NCBI RefSeq assembly: GCF_014193585.1 | Contig: NZ_BLXY01000011.1 | Coordinates: forward strand, 62,001-126,000 | Direction: 5' to 3' | Source of the DNA: Geomonas paludis | Lineage (GTDB): Bacteria; Desulfobacterota; Desulfuromonadia; Geobacterales; Geobacteraceae | DNA: 64,000 nucleotides | Shown: piece after piece, positions 53,821 through 62,243 of the stretch | Numbering within the stretch: the first letter of the stretch is position 1 | How the letters are laid out: each line of letters opens with the position of its first letter | Made by a program: the position numbers and the translations under genes | Notes under the pieces: generated by a model | Database searches by the model: none | The model's input: only the letters and a program-made list of their open reading frames with translations | What the model was told of the DNA's origin: nothing

Positions 53821-54474
53821 TCACGCTCCTCCCTTTTGTTTGATCGCTTTAACCACGTACGGGTAGACGGTCTCGGTGACGATGGCGTACCCCTTGGCGG
53901 TCGGGTGGACGCCGTCGGAGAGGTTGAGGCCCTCCTTGCCGGCGACCTTGTCCAGGAAGAACGGGATCAGGATCACCTTGCGCTCCTTGGCGACGCGGGG
54001 GTAGATGGCGGCGAACTTGCCGGTGTAGGCAGGGCCGAGGTTCCTCAGCATCCTCATGCCGGCCAGAACCACGACCACGCCTTTGGACTGCAGGGTGGAG
54101 ACGATCTTGTCGATGTTGCGGTAGGCGAGGTCGGGATCCTGGCCGCGCAGGCCGTCGTTGGCGCCGGTTTCCAGTATGACGATGTCCGGCTTGAGCTTCA
54201 TGACCCAGTCGACCCGGGCCAGGGCGCCGGTGCTGGTCTCGCCGCTGATGCCTGCGTTGATCACGGTCCACTGGTAGCCGGCCTGGTGCAGTTTGCGCTG
54301 CAACTGGGCGGGGTAGGCCTCGGACTCGCGGATGCCGTATCCGGCGGTGAGGCTGTCGCCGAAGGCGACGATGGTGCCGTGGCTCGCGGGTTTCGCTGCG
54401 CCCGCGGCCAGGGCCGGTCCGGCGCCAGTGACGGTGCAGAGAGCCAGGGTGAATATGGTGAAAAGGTTGCGCAT
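53821..54474 (-). CDS. tesA: TesA-like SGNH lipase/thioesterase
   Basis: The 217-residue exported protein has a signal peptide (LFTIFTLALCTVTGAGPALA). The SGNH hydrolase blocks follow: FGDSLTAGYG (Ser, about 37-46), the Gly block INAGISGETS, ETGANDGLRG (Asn block) and DGVHPTAKGYA (Asp/His). TesA acts as lysophospholipase, arylesterase and acyl-thioesterase in the periplasm. AAAGGAG eight bases upstream fixes the ATG at 54474; an in-frame ATG at 54585 lies in repeat DNA. It follows the ybbP-like gene on the same strand, a linkage also seen in Escherichia coli, where tesA borders ybbA. Confidence 0.9.
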   Translation of the reverse strand: MRNLFTIFTLALCTVTGAGPALAAGAAKPASHGTIVAFGDSLTAGYGIRESEAYPAQLQRKLHQAGYQWTVINAGISGETSTGALARVDWVMKLKPDIVILETGANDGLRGQDPDLAYRNIDKIVSTLQSKGVVVVLAGMRMLRNLGPAYTGKFAAIYPRVAKERKVILIPFFLDKVAGKEGLNLSDGVHPTAKGYAIVTETVYPYVVKAIKQKGGA

Positions 54475-54512
54475 TAGGTTCTCCTTTGCGTAAAGCAGGT
54501 GACGCCGCTTGA

Positions 54513-54541
54513 GGGGACTGGCTCCGCAGGTGCCTGTCCCC
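54513..54541. repeat. GGGGACTGG palindromic repeat, spacer copy
   Basis: A 29-base member of the GGGGAC family stands upstream of tesA, 39 bases before its start codon. Confidence 0.75.
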
Positions 54542-54586
54542 TTAGTCCGCATCGTTTGAACTGTGAAGCAGGTGCCGTAAACCAAA

Positions 54587-54616
54587 GGGGACAGGCACCT
54601 TTCGGAGCCAGTCCCC
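54587..54616. repeat. GGGGACAGG palindromic repeat, second spacer copy
   Basis: This member lies in opposite orientation 45 bases from the previous one and next to the end of the ybbP-like gene. The pair flanks a short unique segment, like a REP doublet, and could fold into one large hairpin. Confidence 0.75.
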
Positions 54617-54626
54617 GCCCACTTGC

Positions 54627-57117
54627 CTACTCGTCTGACTGCTCGCGCAGGAAGGTCACCGGCTTTTGGCGCAGCAGCGGGAGAGTGACGGCCAGGCCGA
54701 CCGCAACCACCAGCAGCGTGGTGCCCGCCACCAACAGCAGGCTGTCGGCAGGGTAGGGGCGGTATTCCATGTCCAACCCCTTGCGGCAGATGAGCAGGCT
54801 GGCCACCTGGGACATCAACAGGGCAATGGCGCCGCTGACCAACCCCAGCAGCAGGTTCTCGGCGGTGAAAACGGCCAGCACGAAGCTGCGCCTGGCGCCG
54901 AGGATGGTGAAATAGACCGCTTCCTGGATCCGGGCGTAGCGGGTCGCGAACACCGAGCTTACCACAATCAGCACCCCGGCTACGATACTGAATGAGGTGA
55001 AAAAGCGGACGATGGTGGAGAGTTTGCCCATGATGCGCCCGAAGATCACTACCGTTTCGGTGAGGTCGATGACGCTCACGTTGGGGAACTGGTCGACCAC
55101 CTGGTTCTGCAGCGCGCTGATGCGTTCCTTGTCCACCCTTACCGCGGCAAAGATGGTGTGCGGCGCTCCGGCAAGTGCGTCCGGCGGGAAAACGAAATAG
55201 AAAAAGGGCGTGAAACCGCTGCTGGTGCGGGTGCGGATACTGGCTATGCGGGCGGTCATCGGGACGCCCTGGATCTTGAAGGTGATGCTGTCGCCCACCT
55301 TCATGTCGTGCATCTTGAGCACCGTGTCCAGCACGGAAACCTGCAGCGCGTCGCCCCAGTCCTTGCGAAACAGCGTGCCGCCGGAGACGATACGCTCGTC
55401 GGCAAGGAGTTCGTTGCGGTAGGTGAGGTTCATCTCCCGGCCGAGGTTGTCGCCGCGCGACTTGCGCTCCTGCTCTGGGTCGATCGGTTTCTCGTTCACG
55501 GCGCTTACCGTCCCCTTTACGATGGGGTAGTACCTCGCCCCCGGCCCCAAAAGCCGCGCCAAGCCTTCCTTCTGGTCAGGCTGGATGTCGATCAGGAAAA
55601 CGTTGGGAGCCCCGGGGGGAAAGGACGTTATGAAGCTGGCATCGAGGTTCTTTTCCACGAGGGTGAGCGAAAAGATCACGCCGAGCGCGGCGGAGAGCGT
55701 GACGATGATGGAGAGGGAGGCGTTGTGCGGGCGGAACAGCCCCTTGAGGGCCTGCCTGAGCGCCAGGCTCCCGGGCGTGCTCTTTCTCAACAGCCGCAGC
55801 ACCAGGGCAGCGAGCAGGTAGGAAACCAGGATGAGTCCGAGCAGGGCGAGCATGAAGTAAAGGCCGGTCTTCAAGTCGCGCAGCCGGATCAGCACCATGG
55901 AGAGGAAAAAGAGAGCCCCCAACCCGGCGATGATCCAGGTCGAACGGCTCCACATTCCTGCCGCGTCCTCCTTGCCGAAGATAGCGCGCGGCTTAACTTC
56001 CTTGAGCCGGTACAGGGGGAGGGCGGTGAACAGGAGCACCACCAGAAGGCCGATCAACATCCCTTGCCAGATGGCGTTGAAGGAAATCTGCAGCGTTACC
56101 TGGGCCGGGATGAGCCCGCTGAACAGTGAGGGGAGAAAGCCCTGCAGCAGGAAACTGCCGGTGAGTCCGACCAGGGTGCCGATGGCGCCGAGGACCAGGG
56201 TGACGGCAAGGAAGTGTCCGATGATGAACCGGCTCTTGGCGCCCAGCGCCTTCAGCACCGCGATGGTCCGCTCCTGTTCCTTCAACAGCGCGAACAGGGT
56301 GCTCTGGATCCCGAAGCCGGAAAGAAGCAGCGTGAAGATCCCGCTCAGGTTGAGGAAGAACAGCAGGTTGTCGAAGAAGCGCTTCACTCTGGAGCCGGCG
56401 TTTTTGTAGGTGGCGACACGGACGCGGGTTTCATCGGTCGTGGCGGCAAGACGGGAGGCGATCGTGTCGAGGTCTTTCTGGTGCGCCACTTTGAGCAGGG
56501 TCACGTGTTCCACCCGGCTTCCCAGGCCGATCAACCCCAGCGCCTCCCGGTCGGCGGCGGCAACGAAGACCCGCGGTCCCAGCGAGAAGAAGTTCACCGG
56601 CCGGTCCGGCTCCTGCAGCACTACGTCGCGCACAACCAGCGTCGCGTTCCCCACCTTGAGCGAGTCCCCGGGCTGCAGGCGCAGGCGGTCCAGAAGCTGC
56701 TGCTCCACGACGAGGGTTCCGGGCTTGAGCACCTCGGCCAGCGGCTTACCCGAGCGCAGCAGCACGCGGCCGTAGAAGGGATATCCCGGCTCGACCACCT
56801 TCAGGTCGCAGAGCAGGGAACCTTCACCTTTTACTTTCTGAACGACCGAGTAAAAGTCCCAATACCGGGCACTTTTTGTCTGCCCGTGCTGGACCAGCGT
56901 GGCAATTTCCTGTTCCGTTGCGGAGGGTAGGGGAGCGTGGGACCTGACGATGATGTCGGCGGCATGCAGCGACTGGGCGTCGCGCAAAAGCGAACTTTCC
57001 ACGCTTTCGCGGAAGCTCCCCAGCGACACCAGCGTGATCATGGAGAGGGCGACGCAGAGGATGAAGACGGCGCACTGCCGCTTCGCCCCCGTCATCTGGC
57101 GCACGATGAAACGCAGG

Positions 57118-57125
<8 letters not shown>
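54627..57125 (-). CDS. ybbP: ABC transporter permease, YbbP/FtsX type
   Basis: The 832-residue permease has an N-terminal membrane helix (about 15-37), a large periplasmic domain, about four central helices (about 255-440), a second periplasmic region (about 480-690) and three to four C-terminal helices (about 705-815, including SFSIVAGVLIVVSSVFA). This is the duplicated FtsX/MacB layout of YbbP. It overlaps the ATPase gene by eight bases and precedes tesA. Transporters of this class move lipids or hydrophobic compounds out of the inner membrane rather than import; the substrate here is unknown. Confidence 0.88.
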
Positions 57126-57798
<673 letters not shown>

Positions 57799-57918
57799 CA
57801 GGGCAGGGTTCCGTTTCTTCGATCAGGGTGAATCTCCGCCAGGGGAGGTTTACAGTTAGAAAAATTTTATTACACTCTCCGACTCGGGCGAAATGATTAT
57901 CCCGGTACAGATAATTCA

Positions 57919-57938
57919 GGGCGAATGATTATTCGCCC
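57919..57938. repeat. GGGCGAATGATTATTCGCCC palindrome
   Basis: This perfect 20-base palindrome is followed by CCTACA and preceded by a worn half copy (GGGCGAAATGATTATCCCGG, 57886-57905). It looks like a dispersed repeat and is not followed by a T-run. Confidence 0.6.
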
Positions 57939-58022
57939 CTACAGGTGGATCACAGCGAATTCAACCATAGAGAGTCAGAGGCAAAGGCCTATGCACCTTC
58001 ACTCAAACATGGAGAGGTTGCC

Positions 58023-58250
58023 ATGCGAAAATCCGGATGTCGACTGAAAAAACGAAGGAGTTGCTTCTCCGAGTGCAGAACGACCAGTGTGGGCGCCGCA
58101 ATGCCTGGTACCAACAAGCTTTTGTTCTACTGCTCCCTGGATGAAGCCGAATGCCGTTACGCCCTGCCGGTCGGCTATGACATCGTCTGCAAGCATCCCG
58201 ACTGTGAACTGTTCGCAGCCGAAGACCCCGCGGGGCATCCCTTCCTGTAA
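58023..58250 (+). CDS. Small Cys-rich hypothetical protein, 75 aa
   Basis: I do not recognise the family. An upstream ATG at 57945 is in frame, but GGAGAGG seven bases before the ATG at 58023 favours the shorter product. It has an Arg/Lys-rich N-terminus and six cysteines, two of them in a C-K-H-P-D-C pattern that could bind a metal. It stands alone between ybbA and the rubredoxin gene, pointing toward the latter. Confidence rests on the ribosome-binding site. Confidence 0.5.
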   Translation: MRKSGCRLKKRRSCFSECRTTSVGAAMPGTNKLLFYCSLDEAECRYALPVGYDIVCKHPDCELFAAEDPAGHPFL

Positions 58251-58266
58251 TTCCACGACAAAGAAA

Positions 58267-58290
58267 AGGGCAGGTCCCGGGACCTGCCCC
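58267..58290 (-). terminator. Terminator after the rubredoxin gene
   Basis: GGGCAGGTCCC pairs with GGGACCTGCCC, and on the minus strand TTTTCTTTG follows. It ends the rubredoxin transcript and may also limit read-through of the convergent small gene. Confidence 0.75.
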
Positions 58291-58320
58291 TGCAGGTTTC
58301 ATCCAATCATCGTTTTTGTG

Positions 58321-58497
58321 TCAGCGCTCCGGCTCCTCGGGATACGGTTCGAAGAAGCTCTTGGCCGCCTTGCACACGGGACAGTGCCAGTCCGGCAGCA
58401 ACTCTTCGAAGGAGATATCGGGCGGGACATCGTTGACGGGGTCTCCCTCGTCCGGGTCGTACACATACTGGCAAATGGTGCAGGTCCATCGTTGCAT
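58321..58497 (-). CDS. Rubredoxin
   Basis: This 58-residue electron carrier has the two Fe-binding knuckles CTICQYVYDPDEG (about 6-18) and CPVCKAAKSFFEP (about 39-51), with the YDP and DWHCPVC contexts of classical rubredoxins. The ATG at 58497 has GGGGAG seven bases upstream; a TTG two codons earlier is the alternative. The C-terminus (PEEPER) is slightly longer than the minimal form. In anaerobes rubredoxin often serves oxygen or superoxide detoxification; no partner gene is adjacent except a universal stress protein. Confidence 0.95.
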   Translation of the reverse strand: MQRWTCTICQYVYDPDEGDPVNDVPPDISFEELLPDWHCPVCKAAKSFFEPYPEEPER

Positions 58498-58523
58498 GGG
58501 CAATCTCCCCTCGTTTGCGCGAG

Positions 58524-59006
58524 TTACCAGTTGACAGCTTCAGGCTCCCTCTTAATCAGCAGAATGCTGCAGGGCATGCGACGCAGGATGGCATCGTTGT
58601 CGCGGCCAAAGAGCATGTGTTCGATACGCCCCTCTTCATGGGCCAGCAGCACCATGAGGTCGATCTTCTCGTCCTTGACCACCTGCATGATCTCGTCGAC
58701 CGGCTTGCCTTCCTTGATGATGACCTTGATGGGAAGCCCCGCGCGTATCTCCTGCCCGATCATCTGGTCCAGTTCGTCCTTGGCCCGCTCCCTGATGCTG
58801 GCGTAGTTCTTCACCTCGTCCGGAATGGCGCTGGGGGCGTTGAGCGCGCCTCCCGCCATACTCATGGTCCCTTCGGGATTGGTGGCGATATGGAGCACCA
58901 TCAGTTCGGAGCCGTATCTCCTGGCGATGGAGACGCCTGCCTGGACGGCATCCCGGCAGTATTCGCTCATCCTGTTGACCACGAGAACGCGTTTGAAATT
59001 TTCCAT
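58524..59006 (-). CDS. Universal stress protein (UspA family)
   Basis: The 160-residue single-domain protein begins with the strand KRVLVVNRMSE and has the helix AVQAGVSIARRYGSELMVLHI. It ends with the ATP-binding-like region LMVLLAHEEGRIEHMLFGRDNDAILRRMPCSILLI, where the usual G-2x-G-9x-G(S/T) pattern is only partly kept. It may therefore not bind ATP. GGAGGCAAGG precedes the ATG. The rubredoxin gene follows 27 bases later, so they probably share a transcript and a stress-related role. Confidence 0.88.
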   Translation of the reverse strand: MENFKRVLVVNRMSEYCRDAVQAGVSIARRYGSELMVLHIATNPEGTMSMAGGALNAPSAIPDEVKNYASIRERAKDELDQMIGQEIRAGLPIKVIIKEGKPVDEIMQVVKDEKIDLMVLLAHEEGRIEHMLFGRDNDAILRRMPCSILLIKREPEAVNW

Positions 59007-59219
59007 GGCCTTGCCTCCTGAGTCAATGTTGTGGCCTGAAGTGCGCTGCCTTACGATGTTGTTAACGAATCCGGCGCAGGGGAGGCGCTAATGATTGACC
59101 ACCCCAGTATATACGATTGCCAACCCGCAGCAACTTGGTATAAATATTTCCAATCTTCCCCGAACCCCCTTCCAAAGCCTTGCCAGCACGCCAATTCCAA
59201 CCGTTAACGGAGGTGACAC

Positions 59220-59849
59220 ATGCGCAACCTGATCAGGATCGCCGTAGTGTTGTGTTTGACCACCATGCTCTGCTCCTGCGCTTCGGTTTCTGTCGTGGAT
59301 ACCTGGCGCAACCCTGTTCTAAGCGGCAGCCGTTTGCACAAGGTACTCGTGGTCAGCTTCGCCAGGAAGGAGGGGAGCCGTGCCGTGTACGAGGACATGC
59401 TGGTCAGCGAGCTGCACCGGCAAGGGGTCGAGGCGGTCGCCAGCTACACCATCCTGTCGCAGGTGAAGCTGCCGGACTGGCATGCACTGGACCGCGCGGT
59501 GCGCTCCACCGGTTCGCAGGGTGTGTTGACCGTGCAGACCATCAAGGTGGAAAAGCAGACCACGGTGCAGCCCAGCGGCGTCGCCACGCCGTATCCAGGC
59601 TACTGGTATCCGCCCGCGTTCCCGGACTGGGACTTCCCCGGTTACTACCGCTCCATGGCCCTGTACGGACCGACCTACGTGTCCACCTACGACGTAGCCA
59701 CCATGCAGGTGAACCTGTTCGACCTGGGCTCGGACAAGCTCGTGTGGGCCTCGACCATGCAGACCATGGAGCCGGAGAACGTCACCAAGGTGGGGAAGGA
59801 CCTGGCGCACAAGGTGGTGAAATCCCTCAAGAAGGAAGGACTGATCTAG
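59220..59849 (+). CDS. Lipoprotein of the DUF4136 kind
   Basis: The 209-residue product has a lipoprotein leader with the lipobox LCSC (mature Cys about residue 20). A domain with beta-alpha alternation follows, resembling DUF4136-type lipoproteins: SVVDTWRNPVLSG at the start and VNLFDLGSDKLVWAST near the end. A Pro/Tyr-rich insert (PYPGYWYPPAFPDWDFPGYY, about 125-144) stands in the middle. Function is unknown. AACGGAGG precedes the ATG. The DNA glycosylase gene follows after 9 bases. Confidence 0.75.
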   Translation: MRNLIRIAVVLCLTTMLCSCASVSVVDTWRNPVLSGSRLHKVLVVSFARKEGSRAVYEDMLVSELHRQGVEAVASYTILSQVKLPDWHALDRAVRSTGSQGVLTVQTIKVEKQTTVQPSGVATPYPGYWYPPAFPDWDFPGYYRSMALYGPTYVSTYDVATMQVNLFDLGSDKLVWASTMQTMEPENVTKVGKDLAHKVVKSLKKEGLI

Positions 59850-59858
59850 GAGGCGTCC

Positions 59859-60419
59859 ATGACCGCGCTGACCCCGGTGCCGCGCGCCTTCTACGACCGC
59901 GACACGGTTGAAGTCGCGCACGATCTCCTGGGCGCCTTCCTGGTCCACAACCTGGCCGGAGAGGTGAGGGTGGGCAAGATCGTCGAGGTGGAGGCCTATC
60001 TCGGCGAGAGCGACCTGGCGGCGCACTCCTCGAAGGGGCTGACGCCGCGCACCCGTATCCTCTTCGGCCCGCCCGGTTTTGCCTACGTCTATCTCATCTA
60101 CGGGATCTACTGCTGCATGAACGTGGTGACCGAACGGGAAGGCAACGCCTGCGCCGTCCTGCTGCGCGCCCTGGAACCGGTGCAGAACCTGCGCGACCGG
60201 ACCCAGGGGCCGGGGCTTCTGTGCCGTGCCATGGGGATCGACCTGCGCCACAACGGGCACGACCTGGTGAGCGCGGATTTCTTCATCGCTCCCCGGGACG
60301 GCAACGAGCCGCGCCAGGTGGTGGCGCGCCCCCGTGTCGGTGTCGACTACTCGGGCCTCTGGGCCAGCAAGCCCCTGAGCTTCTACCTGGACGGAAATCC
60401 TTACATATCCCGGAAATAG
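59859..60419 (+). CDS. 3-methyladenine DNA glycosylase (AAG/MPG family)
   Basis: This monofunctional base-excision enzyme removes alkylated and deaminated purines. The 186-residue product has the family segments IVEVEAYLGESDLAAHSSKG (active Glu within VEVEAY) and FGPPGFAYVYLIYGIYCCMNVV. The later QGPGLLCRAMGI and SKPLSFYLDGNPYISR segments are also typical. AGGAGG precedes the ATG. It is tightly linked to the lipoprotein gene, with no obvious shared function. Confidence 0.93.
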   Translation: MTALTPVPRAFYDRDTVEVAHDLLGAFLVHNLAGEVRVGKIVEVEAYLGESDLAAHSSKGLTPRTRILFGPPGFAYVYLIYGIYCCMNVVTEREGNACAVLLRALEPVQNLRDRTQGPGLLCRAMGIDLRHNGHDLVSADFFIAPRDGNEPRQVVARPRVGVDYSGLWASKPLSFYLDGNPYISRK

Positions 60420-60547
60420 AGAACTGTCCCCGCCGCGCCGCCGCCGCAATCCCTCCCTTTGATCCATGTCGGTTAGCACGACAAAACATTAGTGCAAACA
60501 AATCTTACTTCGCTATACTCTTCTGCATTTGCCAAGGAGAGCCCGCC

Positions 60548-61690
60548 ATGGACATGCAGCAGGCAGAGCAGCTCTACCGATTGATGTTCACCAACATGCG
60601 GGAGGCACTCGCCATTCTGCACCTGGACGTGCGCAATCCCGAGGCTCCCCCACAGGTGATCGAATTGAACCCCGCGGCGGTCAGGCTGTGCCGTTGCAAG
60701 TCGTTCAACTTCGACAATTGCCTGGTGACCGACTGCTTTCCCGGATGGTTCGACCCGGACCGGTTCAAGGACCACTGCCACCGCCTGGCGGCGTTCGGGG
60801 GGTCCCTGGAGTTGGGCGAGGTCTACCGGGACGAGTTCTTCTACCGGGTCCGCATCTTCGCCCTGACCGACAACCACATCGGCATGGTGATCAGTGACTG
60901 CACGCGCTACCGCGAGGAAGAGGCGGAAATTGCCGACCTCACCGCGAAGCTGGAAAAAGAAGCCGCCACCATGGACCGTCGCGTCGCCGAACGCACCGCG
61001 CAGCTCGAGGAGATCAACGAGGAACTGGACACCTTTGCCTTCTCGGTCTCCCACGATCTCCGTGCTCCCATCCGCGCCATGCAGGCCTTCGCCGAGATCC
61101 TTCTGGACGACGAGCTGCAGACACCCGCCGAGCGCAACGCCTACCTGGTGCGCATCAAGACCGCCGCGCAAGGGATGGACCGGCTCATCCAGGACCTGCT
61201 CGCCTACAGCCGGGTCAGCAGGCAGGAGATCACCCTGGAGCCTGTGCGCCTGGGCCAGGTGGTGCACGACGCGTCCCAGCAACTGGAACTGGCCGCAGGG
61301 GGCAAAGCCTACCGCCTGGAAATCGCCCAGGACATGCCGACCGTGATCGGGCACCACGTGGTGCTGGTGCAGGTGGTGCTGAACCTGATGACCAACGGCA
61401 TCAAGTTCGTCCCCAAGGGGGTGGTCCCCCTGCTGCGCATCTGGACCGACGAGTCGCAGGAGTACTGCCGCCTATACGTCGAGGACAACGGCATCGGCAT
61501 CGCCCCGCAGCACCAGGAGCGGATCTTCAAGATCTTCGAGCGTCTGCACAGCATGGAGAGCTACCCCGGGACCGGGGTGGGGCTGGCCATCGTGCGCAAG
61601 GCGGTGCAGCGCCTGGGGGGACGCATCGGATTGGAATCGAAGGAAGGGGAGGGGAGCCGGTTCTGGATCGAACTCAGGAGAGCGCAATAG
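60548..61690 (+). CDS. Sensor histidine kinase (soluble, PAS-like)
   Basis: The 380-residue protein has an N-terminal PAS-like sensor (about 8-115), a linking coiled coil (about 118-150), the HisKA site FAVSH-like FSVSHDLRAPIRAM (phospho-His about 164) and a HATPase domain with the N box LNLMTNGIKF, DNGIGIAP and GTGVGLAIV. No membrane segment is seen, so it senses an internal signal. CCAAGGAGAG precedes the ATG; an ORF running further upstream in frame overlaps the glycosylase gene and was rejected. The response regulator gene follows after 13 bases. Confidence 0.92.
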   Translation: MDMQQAEQLYRLMFTNMREALAILHLDVRNPEAPPQVIELNPAAVRLCRCKSFNFDNCLVTDCFPGWFDPDRFKDHCHRLAAFGGSLELGEVYRDEFFYRVRIFALTDNHIGMVISDCTRYREEEAEIADLTAKLEKEAATMDRRVAERTAQLEEINEELDTFAFSVSHDLRAPIRAMQAFAEILLDDELQTPAERNAYLVRIKTAAQGMDRLIQDLLAYSRVSRQEITLEPVRLGQVVHDASQQLELAAGGKAYRLEIAQDMPTVIGHHVVLVQVVLNLMTNGIKFVPKGVVPLLRIWTDESQEYCRLYVEDNGIGIAPQHQERIFKIFERLHSMESYPGTGVGLAIVRKAVQRLGGRIGLESKEGEGSRFWIELRRAQ

Positions 61691-61703
61691 CGCCGGGGGG
61701 ACC

Positions 61704-62189
61704 ATGAGCTACGTGCACCACACCATCCTCCTGGTCGACAACGACCAGGACCAGGCCCACTTCACCAGGCTCGCCCTGCAGCGGGTGGGCGTGATAACGC
61801 CGGTACAGAGCGCCAGGGACGGCGAAGAAGCCATCGGCTACCTGAGCGGACGCGGGGTGTTCCAGGACCGGGACAGCTACCCGATGCCGGTCCTGATGCT
61901 GCTCGACCTGCAGCTGCCGCACATCTCGGGGGTGGGGCTTTTGTCGTGGCTCAGGGAACAGCCGGCCCTGAAACGGCTGCCGGTGGTCGTGCTCACCACG
62001 CCGGTGCCGGCGGCGGATCTGAACCGGGCCTACGAGCTTGGCTGCAACTCCTTCCTGTTCAAGCCCAACTCATTCAACGCGCTCCTGGTGATGATGCAGA
62101 ACCTGGTGCAGTACTGGCTGGGGCTCAACGTCGCGCCCGAGCTTGCGGCCCACCCGCCGGCCCAGGAGCAAAGCGGCACGTCTGTCTGA
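61704..62189 (+). CDS. Single-domain response regulator (Rcp1-like)
   Basis: The 161-residue receiver has the acidic pair DNDQD, the phospho-acceptor Asp in MLLDLQLPHISG (about residue 70), the Thr of VVLTTPV and the Lys of FLFKPNSF. There is no output domain, as in Rcp1-type regulators that pair with soluble histidine kinases. The C-terminal tail is short and polar. It lies between the kinase and the PilZ-like gene, so all three may form one signalling unit. Confidence 0.92.
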   Translation: MSYVHHTILLVDNDQDQAHFTRLALQRVGVITPVQSARDGEEAIGYLSGRGVFQDRDSYPMPVLMLLDLQLPHISGVGLLSWLREQPALKRLPVVVLTTPVPAADLNRAYELGCNSFLFKPNSFNALLVMMQNLVQYWLGLNVAPELAAHPPAQEQSGTSV

Positions 62190-62243
62190 TTCCGTTGCCA
62201 AACTCGCGCCAGCAAACCGTCCTGGACCGCCCGGGAGGGACAC

